A DNA stretch of 12,427 nucleotides, from NCBI GenBank assembly GCA_903925515.1, contig CAIYFP010000547.1, positions 1 to 12,427 of the forward strand, given 5' to 3'. Source of the stretch: an uncultured Verrucomicrobiota bacterium. GTDB lineage: Bacteria; Verrucomicrobiota; Verrucomicrobiia; Limisphaerales; UBA9464. Positions 5,819-12,427 of this stretch are shown in pieces (within the stretch, counting starts at the first letter, position 1; each line of letters starts with the position of its first letter). The notes below the pieces were generated by a model. The model ran no database searches. It was not told the origin of the DNA and saw only the letters and a program-made list of their open reading frames with translations. Position numbers and translations under genes: made by a program.

Positions 5819-5918
5819 ACTCGTCACCCCCCGCAGGCCTCGCATTCCCGACGCCCCGTTTCCCATGCCCGGCCCGTCAAACCCGAGACCAAGCTCCAGA
5901 AACACGCCCCCTTCCCGA

Positions 5919-6776
5919 ATGAAGACGAGATCCCCCATCGGACGCCATGCCTTGCCCCTCGCGCTCGCCACGGTTGCCTCCGCGACCCAAGCCCAGCACC
6001 TCCACCTCAACGTGGGCGCCGCCAGCCTCGCCGAAGGCTCCAACCTCGCGTTCATCAACGGCCCAGCCCTCGACATCCGCTCAGGATGGTTCCTGCCCAT
6101 GCCCTTCCAGACCCATGGCCTCCACAACGGCCTCTACCGGGGCGGATCCCTGACCTTCACCGCCCTGCCCGCCTCCCCGGACTTCGGCGGCCCCGCTCCT
6201 GGCCACGCGCAGTGGGGGGCGCGCATCGTTGCCCAGGTCGAGTCCCTCCAGGGACCGCAGAGCGGCGAGCTTGCGTTCTGGGACTCCGACGGCATCGCCG
6301 AGGACACCGAGCCCAAGTTCCGCATCCCCGTCGGCGCCACGCACGGCAGCTGGCGCTTCAACCTCAGCGAGGGCGATGGCTCGCCCGGCTCCGACCCCTA
6401 CGGCCACATCCACGGGCGCTACTTCACCACCACCACGCAAGGCCTCTATGTCCTCGGGCTCAAGGCCATCGACATCAGCACCTCGGGACCCGGCGGCGGG
6501 CCATGGCATGCGCCATCCTCCGTCATCCAGCTCTACCTCCAGGCAGGGACCACGCTCGACTACATCCCCAGCCCCGAAGGCCTCGCTCCGGGCACCGCCG
6601 TCGTCCGCTTCGCGATGGAGAAAGGCCGCAGCTACGCCCTTCTCACCTCGTCCGGCATCGAGCCCACGGGCTGGCGCGTCATGGGCGGGCCCTACGTTGG
6701 CAACGGCGCCGTCCAAACCAACGTCGTGGGACGCCCCGCCGCGGCCGCGGCATTCTATCGCCTTCTCGCACAGTAA
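5919..6776 (+). CDS. Secreted histidine-motif protein resembling the choice-of-anchor M group
   Basis: A 285-residue exported protein. Residues 1-25 are a signal peptide ending TQA, and the mature chain begins QHLHLNVGA with His27 and His29. A second histidine pair lies in DPYGHIHGRYFTTTTQGLYVLGL (His163, His165), followed by a short GGGPWHAPS with His197. The H-x-H, Phe-Thr-x-x-Gly-x-Tyr pattern resembles TIGR03769/choice-of-anchor M surface proteins, and the histidines could bind metal; both points are inference from recalled patterns. The last ~70 residues (from LDYIPSPEG, ending FYRLLAQ) resemble a C-terminal module common in exported verrucomicrobial proteins. There is no PEP-CTERM, LPXTG or lipobox, so it is probably periplasmic or secreted. 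ATG 5919 gives the signal peptide; an ATG at 5865 adds 18 residues and would weaken it. The gene is convergent with the macroglobulin gene 26 bp away. Confidence 0.82.
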   Translation: MKTRSPIGRHALPLALATVASATQAQHLHLNVGAASLAEGSNLAFINGPALDIRSGWFLPMPFQTHGLHNGLYRGGSLTFTALPASPDFGGPAPGHAQWGARIVAQVESLQGPQSGELAFWDSDGIAEDTEPKFRIPVGATHGSWRFNLSEGDGSPGSDPYGHIHGRYFTTTTQGLYVLGLKAIDISTSGPGGGPWHAPSSVIQLYLQAGTTLDYIPSPEGLAPGTAVVRFAMEKGRSYALLTSSGIEPTGWRVMGGPYVGNGAVQTNVVGRPAAAAAFYRLLAQ

Positions 6777-6802
6777 CGCCCGCCCGCGGCAACGGCCACG
6801 CC

Positions 6803-9800
6803 CTACCGCGCCGTCAATGCCGACGGCGCGCTCAGCCCGTTCCTGCCGGGCTCGTACATCGCCTCCACCCTCGCCGGCCCTGCCACCGCCGTCCCAGCCG
6901 CCCGCACGCGCGCCACGTAACGCACCCGATGCCGCCCCTCCGGCAACGAGTCGATGAACACGCGACGCCGTCCCCCCCGAACCTCCGCGAACCCCGCCAC
7001 CCACGCATCCCCGCCGTCCCATCGATCCTCCTCGCCCCGCCATCGGTCCAACGAAGGTTCCAGCACGGCCGGCACCGGCTCGTCCACGGCCACCCATGAC
7101 GCGTCCTCCGCCGCGTCGATCTCCAACGTCACCAAGACCCGGTCCCCCACCTGCAACGCGTCGGCCGGCCCCGGCCGGTTCTCCTCGTCCAGTCGCTCGT
7201 ATCTTCGCCGCACGGCAAACCCCCGGTCCACGGCCGCCATGCTCGCCATCAACCCCGGCACGGCCTTCATCCGTCCGCTCAGCCCCGCTTCCATCCACGC
7301 CTTCGCCCCACCCTCCTGCGACCACTGCACGCCCCCGGCGAGCTCCGCCGCCGTGACGGGAATCGACAGCAGCTCCACCGGGTTCCCGCGCCCCAACCGC
7401 ACCGGAAACATCCTCGCGCCCACCTGAAGCTGGCCGACCACCTCGTCGTCCTGCGCGCGGTTCCTCGCGTGCTCCGACAACGCCCACACCGCCCATGCGT
7501 TGCCCTGCGTCGTCCCCCAATGGCCGCGCGCCCGCTGTTCCATCAACCGGACCAGCTTGCCCGACACCTCCGCCGAGGGACGCCCGCAGCGCTCCATCGC
7601 CAGCATCTCCAAAGCAAGGCCGCGCCCCTCGTTCCCGAACCGGCCGAATCCCTCCCCTTGCCTTCGCGGCATCGCCAGCCATTTCGCGGCGTCCTCGGCC
7701 GGCCCGCCCGACGCCATCCATGCGAGCGCCAACAGGCAACGGTCCTCCCGCGTCAAGCGCTCCACCGCCAACGCCATGGCCTCGTTCAACCCCGCGTCCC
7801 CCTTCCCCGCCTCCGCCAACGCCAACGCCGTCAGGCATCGCTCGTGCAACACCTCCGGACCCGGCTCGGGCCCGTCCTTGCGCCATTGCTCGTCCAGCCA
7901 TGCGTGCAACCGCGCCAGGCGCGCCCCGTCCACCGGGAACCCCCGCTTGAGCGCCACCGCCATCACCCACGCGCCATACGCGCTCGCCCACCGCTGCGGA
8001 CGAGTCCCGCCCGGCCAGTAGCCCAGCCCACCCGAGCCCGTCTGCATGCTCCACAACCGCTCCATCCCCGCCGCGATCGCACGCGTCGCCTCGACCCCGT
8101 CCACCCGCATCAACTCCGGCCGGTCCCCCAACGCCAGCCACGGAATCAACGCCGACCCCGTCTGCTCCGCGCATCCATACGGATAATGCAGCAGGTGCCG
8201 GATCCCCTCCCCCATCAACGCCCATGGGCCGTTGCCCACCCTCAACGTCAGCGTCGTCCCCGCCTCCGTCGCCGCCGGGTCCATCCCGTCCATCAACGCG
8301 TGCCGTCCCGCCCCCGCCACCAGCCATCGCGAGTCCCGGACCTCCGGCAACGGCTCCATCACCGGCATCCGCGCCTCCGAGGCGTCGGCCTCCCCGCCCC
8401 CCTCCACCTTCCAAACCCACGGGTCGTCGCCCTCGCCCACGCATGACACCTCCACATCGACCGGCGCCGAGCCCCCGGCAGGAACCAACACGACCTGTTC
8501 CAGCGCCCCCGGATGCGTCGGCACCGCATGCGTTCCCGGCCTCACCGTCACCCGCGCCTCCACCCGGTTGCTCGTCGCGTTGATCACCACCGCCCGGGCC
8601 ATCAACCGGTCCCCGACATGCGCCGCACGCGGCAACGACGGCTCGATCATCAACGGCTTCTGCACCACAAGGCTCCCCACCCCAGTCCCCGCCGACCCCG
8701 CCCCGTGCAACGCCACCGCGACCAAGCGGTACCGCGTCAAGCCGTCCGGCACCGCAAAACGCGCCTCAACCTCCCCTTGCCCGTCCGTCCTCAACCCCGC
8801 GTTCCAGTAGGGCGCAGGCTCGAAGTTCCGCCGCAGCATCACCTCCCGGCCGCCGCCCCCGCCCGCATGACCCTTGTTCGCAAACGTCCTCAGCGCCGGG
8901 TCCTCCGGCATCAGCCGCGCCAACGACACCGTCGTTCGCACCCCCAGCGCCACGGGCTCCTCCAGCGCCGCTGCAAGGTCCGGCGGCTCCGTCCCCGCCA
9001 CCATCAACACCGCCTCGTCCACCGCGTACAATGTCACCTCCGCCCCCGCCACGCCGCGCCCGCCCGCGTCCTTCACCCCCACCGTCACCACCGCTTCCTC
9101 CCTCGGACGCAACACCGCCCGCGCCGCCGTCACGCCCACCTGCAACCGCCTCTCCCTCGGCGGCATCAACACGGGCCCGTACCCAAACCGCCATTCCGGC
9201 ATGGGATGCTCGTGCGGGTTCCCCTCGATCCCACGCACCAGCAACACCCCCACGTTCACGTTCGGCGCGTCGCCCGCCTCCATCATCACGTCCAGCAACG
9301 GCGCGTTCCCCCGCAACGCCGTCACATAGGCCCGCGCCACCCCCTCCCGCTCCACCGTCACCAAGGCCGTCCCCCCGAACGGCGCCTTCACGAGCATCGG
9401 CCAGTTCGTCCCCGCCGACGCCACGCCTTGCCGCAAGGGCACCATCTCCATCGACTGCCCCGCCTTCCAATGCCATGCCAGCCGCGCATCGCCCGAGACA
9501 TGGAACGTCCCCTGCGTCAGCACCGGCCGGCCCTCGCCATCCACGGACGCCAGCTCGATCCAGTACCGCCCCGGCGCCGGCGGCGCAGGCAAAGCCAGCT
9601 CCGTCGTCGCGCCCCAGCCCGTCCCCTCCGCCGTCGCAGGCGTCACCGTCCCCGTCACCGTGCCCACCTCGACATGCCGCACATGGCCCTCGTAGCCCAC
9701 CGACCTGCCCGCGCGCTCCACCTGCACCACCGCGCGCTCCGTCCTGAGCAGGCGCGCCTTCACCGTCACCGCTCCCGCCCACGGTTTGCCCTCCCGGTCC

Positions 9801-12394
9801 ATCGCCACGACCTCCACGGGCAATGGCTTCCCAGCCTCCGGCACGAACTCGGCCCCGCCGCGCCACCTGAAGCCAAGGTAGAAGTCGGACGAATGCCGCA
9901 CGACCTCGCGCGACGTCTCGACCGTCTTCTGGTCAAGGTCCGTCACGTCCAGCTCCAGCGTGCACGCCTGCGGGCGCGGCTCGCGCACGTTCATCGGCAG
10001 CCTCGCCTCCAACATCACCGGCCCGTTCGTGCCCAGCACCCCCGTGCCCTGCTCATGCACGTCCTCCGCCGAGCCCTCGTCCTCCCCGGACATGCGCGAC
10101 GGCCCGACGAACGAGAAACCCTCCCATGCGCCCGGGGGCATCGACATATCCGTCCCCCTCAGGAACCACCGGACGCGCCCTCGCGTCAGCGGCCTCCCCT
10201 GCAACGACCATCCCGACACCGTCCCCTGCACCGCCGTGCCCGGCCCCGTGCCCGCCGTCAGGTCGGCCCGCACCTCGAAGGACGGCGGCTGGAACTCCCG
10301 CACCACCACCGTCTGCTCCCATGTCGCGTCCGCAAGGCGCGCCTCGACGCTCACCCCGCCCCGCAACGCCGCCGGCACCACCCATTCCATCGTGCACGTC
10401 CCGTTCTCCCCCAGCGCGACATTCGTGCTCGTCAACACGTCGCCGCGCGGACCCTTGACCTCCACCGCCACGCCGTTCGTCCCCGGCATTTCCCAGCCCC
10501 CGGCGCCCCAACGCCGCCCCGCCCACTTCACGTGCAAAACCTCCCCCGGCCGAACATGGCTCCGATCCACGAAGCCCAGCAGACGCAATCCCGACGCCGT
10601 CGGCTCCCGTCCCGGCAGGCGTTGGTTCCACAGGTTCAGCTCGCCCTCCCCCACCCGCGACGCATGCAGGTCCTCCCCATGCTCCACCAACACCCACGCC
10701 GCGTTCGTGGGCGACGCCATCCGTACAAGGCCCGATGCATCCGTCAGCCCCGACGCCAGCTCCTCGTCCTCGTCCGTCCGAAGGCTCACGCGCGCGCCTT
10801 CGACCGGCCGCGCGTCCCGGTGCCGGAACACCCACGCGACGGCATCGTCCTTCCCCCGCTTCAGCACGTGCCCAAGGTCCGTCAACTGCACCAACGCCTG
10901 CGGCCCCACGCGGGTGCCCTGCGCCCCGTCCCCAAGGCCGTGCAAGTCCAGCTCCACGAAGAACGCGCCCGCCCGGCCTTCCCCGGCCAGCCGGTCCCAA
11001 CCTAGCTCCGTCCTGCGCGCCTCGTCCGTCGTCACCGGATGCAGGTCCAGCACCTCGTCCTTCACCGTCCGACCCGCCAGCCCCGCGTAGTCCAATGCCG
11101 CGCCCCCGACCGTGTCCGCCTCCCACGGGTTCGTGCCGCGCCGGTAGCGCTCGTAGGCTCGCAACGCCGGGATTAACCCCTGCCGCGACAGGGACTTCAC
11201 CCGGACCCGCGCCTCCGGGACGTTCACCGTCATCACCCCAAGCCCACGCCCGCCCCGCGCCGACTGCACCGCATCGAACACCGGCAGCCATGCGTTCGCC
11301 ATCAGCGGCGCAAACCCGTTCGTCCAGCGCGTCTCCTCGCCCATCAAGGGGCCGTCCTCCGCCCGCAACCCCCGGCCCACACGCACCACGTAGTTCGTCC
11401 CCAGCCCAAACCTGCCCCGAACCCGGACACCCCGCCCGTCGCCCATCGTCATCACGTCCGCCTCCAACCCCTCCACGGCCGGCTCCACGGACAACCACCC
11501 CCCCACGTTCGTCACGCTCGCGCGGTCCACCCGACGCGTCAGTCGAATCCCCATCTCCCGCCCGCGCGCGAGCGTCGCCGTCGCGTCCACGCCCTCGACG
11601 CCGAACGGCCTCGAATACCCCAGCACCGTCTCCGCGCCCAAACGGGTCGCCGCGCCCCGCCGGGAACGCACCCCGGGACCGACCACGAACTTCCATTCCC
11701 CAGTCGAGACCAGCGGCGACGCCGGCGCGCACCGAACCACCGCGCCCGACTCGCGCCGCAAACGCGTCTCCTCCCGTCGCTCCCCAGGCCGTTGGCGCGT
11801 CTCCTCCAACGCCTCGTCAAACCGGTCCTGCCATGTCCGATGCCATGGGACGTCGTTCGTCCATGCCGGGGACGTGCTCGCCGCAACCCGTCGGACCCCG
11901 TCCGTGAAGTACACGCGTCCCTGAAACGAATCCGCGTCCAACGCCGCGTTGCCCTTCACCAACATGACCGGCTCCGACGGCATGACATGGGGCGCCCAGC
12001 CCGCCGCCGCCTCCACCACCACCTCCAATCCGGGCGTCTCCACGCGCCGGACCACCCCGCCCGCCACCGGCCGCCCCTCCGCATCCCTCAACCCATCGCG
12101 CAGCCGGAACTCCAGCGTCGTCCCCAACGGCAGGGCCGCGCCCGGCCGAAACACCCCCGAACGCCGCGAGCGCCAGACAAAGTCCCCGGGCACGGCTGGC
12201 TCCACCCGCAACGGAGGCACCGCCGACGTCGTGCCCACCTCGGCGAACGACGCCACCGGACGCTCCAGCACCAGCTCGAAGCCCGTTCCCGGCGTCAACT
12301 CCGACGTGGTCATCCGCAGCTGCGCACCCGCTGTCCCGGTGTCGCGGCGCGAGCATCCCGTGCCCGCCGCCAGCATCCCCAGCCACCACATCAA
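6803..12394 (-). CDS. Bacterial alpha-2-macroglobulin lipoprotein (YfhM/ECAM-like) with thioester
   Basis: The protein has 1863 residues from the TTG at 12394 (E. coli YfhM is about 1650). It is a periplasmic protease trap. Cys14 follows a hydrophobic stretch and is probably the lipidated cysteine, with a non-canonical lipobox (AAGTGC). Beta-sandwich macroglobulin domains fill about residues 30-1040; a bait-region domain is near 1045-1170, ending in a Gly-rich loop (NKGHAGGGGG); RNFEPAPYWNAGL (about 1180) opens the A2M domain. YPYGCAEQT carries the thioester pair Cys1408-Gln1411; the thioester helical domain runs to about 1690 and includes GTTQGNAWAVWAL. The C-terminal macroglobulin domain ends with RVRAAGTAVAGPARVEAMYEP. 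In the frame upstream of 12394 the sequence stays open to the window edge and reads RGRGHGAW, a plausible signal-peptide n-region, so the true start may lie beyond 12427; ATG 12391 is another option. No pbpC follows, because the downstream gene is convergent. Confidence 0.93.
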   Translation of the reverse strand: MMWWLGMLAAGTGCSRRDTGTAGAQLRMTTSELTPGTGFELVLERPVASFAEVGTTSAVPPLRVEPAVPGDFVWRSRRSGVFRPGAALPLGTTLEFRLRDGLRDAEGRPVAGGVVRRVETPGLEVVVEAAAGWAPHVMPSEPVMLVKGNAALDADSFQGRVYFTDGVRRVAASTSPAWTNDVPWHRTWQDRFDEALEETRQRPGERREETRLRRESGAVVRCAPASPLVSTGEWKFVVGPGVRSRRGAATRLGAETVLGYSRPFGVEGVDATATLARGREMGIRLTRRVDRASVTNVGGWLSVEPAVEGLEADVMTMGDGRGVRVRGRFGLGTNYVVRVGRGLRAEDGPLMGEETRWTNGFAPLMANAWLPVFDAVQSARGGRGLGVMTVNVPEARVRVKSLSRQGLIPALRAYERYRRGTNPWEADTVGGAALDYAGLAGRTVKDEVLDLHPVTTDEARRTELGWDRLAGEGRAGAFFVELDLHGLGDGAQGTRVGPQALVQLTDLGHVLKRGKDDAVAWVFRHRDARPVEGARVSLRTDEDEELASGLTDASGLVRMASPTNAAWVLVEHGEDLHASRVGEGELNLWNQRLPGREPTASGLRLLGFVDRSHVRPGEVLHVKWAGRRWGAGGWEMPGTNGVAVEVKGPRGDVLTSTNVALGENGTCTMEWVVPAALRGGVSVEARLADATWEQTVVVREFQPPSFEVRADLTAGTGPGTAVQGTVSGWSLQGRPLTRGRVRWFLRGTDMSMPPGAWEGFSFVGPSRMSGEDEGSAEDVHEQGTGVLGTNGPVMLEARLPMNVREPRPQACTLELDVTDLDQKTVETSREVVRHSSDFYLGFRWRGGAEFVPEAGKPLPVEVVAMDREGKPWAGAVTVKARLLRTERAVVQVERAGRSVGYEGHVRHVEVGTVTGTVTPATAEGTGWGATTELALPAPPAPGRYWIELASVDGEGRPVLTQGTFHVSGDARLAWHWKAGQSMEMVPLRQGVASAGTNWPMLVKAPFGGTALVTVEREGVARAYVTALRGNAPLLDVMMEAGDAPNVNVGVLLVRGIEGNPHEHPMPEWRFGYGPVLMPPRERRLQVGVTAARAVLRPREEAVVTVGVKDAGGRGVAGAEVTLYAVDEAVLMVAGTEPPDLAAALEEPVALGVRTTVSLARLMPEDPALRTFANKGHAGGGGGREVMLRRNFEPAPYWNAGLRTDGQGEVEARFAVPDGLTRYRLVAVALHGAGSAGTGVGSLVVQKPLMIEPSLPRAAHVGDRLMARAVVINATSNRVEARVTVRPGTHAVPTHPGALEQVVLVPAGGSAPVDVEVSCVGEGDDPWVWKVEGGGEADASEARMPVMEPLPEVRDSRWLVAGAGRHALMDGMDPAATEAGTTLTLRVGNGPWALMGEGIRHLLHYPYGCAEQTGSALIPWLALGDRPELMRVDGVEATRAIAAGMERLWSMQTGSGGLGYWPGGTRPQRWASAYGAWVMAVALKRGFPVDGARLARLHAWLDEQWRKDGPEPGPEVLHERCLTALALAEAGKGDAGLNEAMALAVERLTREDRCLLALAWMASGGPAEDAAKWLAMPRRQGEGFGRFGNEGRGLALEMLAMERCGRPSAEVSGKLVRLMEQRARGHWGTTQGNAWAVWALSEHARNRAQDDEVVGQLQVGARMFPVRLGRGNPVELLSIPVTAAELAGGVQWSQEGGAKAWMEAGLSGRMKAVPGLMASMAAVDRGFAVRRRYERLDEENRPGPADALQVGDRVLVTLEIDAAEDASWVAVDEPVPAVLEPSLDRWRGEEDRWDGGDAWVAGFAEVRGGRRRVFIDSLPEGRHRVRYVARVRAAGTAVAGPARVEAMYEPGRNGLSAPSALTAR

Positions 12395-12427
12395 CCACGC
12401 GCCATGCCCGCGCCCCCGAACCCCGCC

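Noticed and set aside
6777..6802. Bidirectional terminator between the two convergent genes
   Set aside because: The 26-bp gap shows no stable stem or T-run on either strand.
6081..8444. Minus-strand open frame of about 787 codons overlapping the macroglobulin gene in another frame
   Set aside because: Its product is Gly/Arg/Ala-rich and motif-free, and it overlaps both the macroglobulin C-terminus and the antisense of the 5919-6776 gene. It is a composition artefact.
8513..11005. Plus-strand open frame of about 830 codons
   Set aside because: It lies entirely antisense to the well-supported macroglobulin gene. Its product is almost all Arg, Pro, His and Gln with no domain, as expected from reading GC-rich DNA in the wrong frame.

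Overview
The window is very GC-rich. It looks like the chromosome of a free-living Gram-negative bacterium, most likely Verrucomicrobiota or a close PVC relative. Three things point there: a PEP-CTERM surface protein next to an H-X9-DG pseudopilin-like protein, an internalin-type leucine-rich repeat protein, and a short HPCxLC membrane protein of a kind I associate with Verrucomicrobiota. This placement rests on gene content and recalled family patterns, not on a marker gene. No rRNA, tRNA, transposase, CRISPR array or phage gene was seen.

Layout. Positions 1-397 (minus) hold an RRM RNA-binding protein whose glycine-rich tail runs off the left edge. A 219-bp divergent gap with two small dyads separates it from a plus-strand run: exported LRR protein (617-1498), exported Cys-type glutathione peroxidase (1570-2112), TPR-like helical protein (2125-2658) and tRNA threonylcarbamoyladenosine dehydratase tcdA (2679-3536). 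The last three are spaced by only 12 and 20 nt and are probably cotranscribed.

A second plus-strand block (3591-6776) encodes four cell-envelope proteins: the HPCxLC membrane protein, a PEP-CTERM protein resembling the all3515 (Zur-repressed) family, an H-X9-DG pseudopilin-like protein, and a secreted histidine-motif protein resembling the choice-of-anchor M group. GC-rich hairpins without U-tracts lie 25-33 nt before the start codons of the first three, and another follows the first gene. I infer a surface or metal-related (possibly zinc) function, but no transporter, regulator or recognisable Zur box is in view.

Positions 6803-12394 (minus) are filled by one large bacterial alpha-2-macroglobulin lipoprotein with an intact CAEQ thioester motif, convergent with the preceding block and separated from it by 26 bp. 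Its exact start may lie just beyond the right edge. The plus strand is C-rich along the whole window whichever strand is coding, which suggests replication-linked skew and explains the many long spurious open frames.
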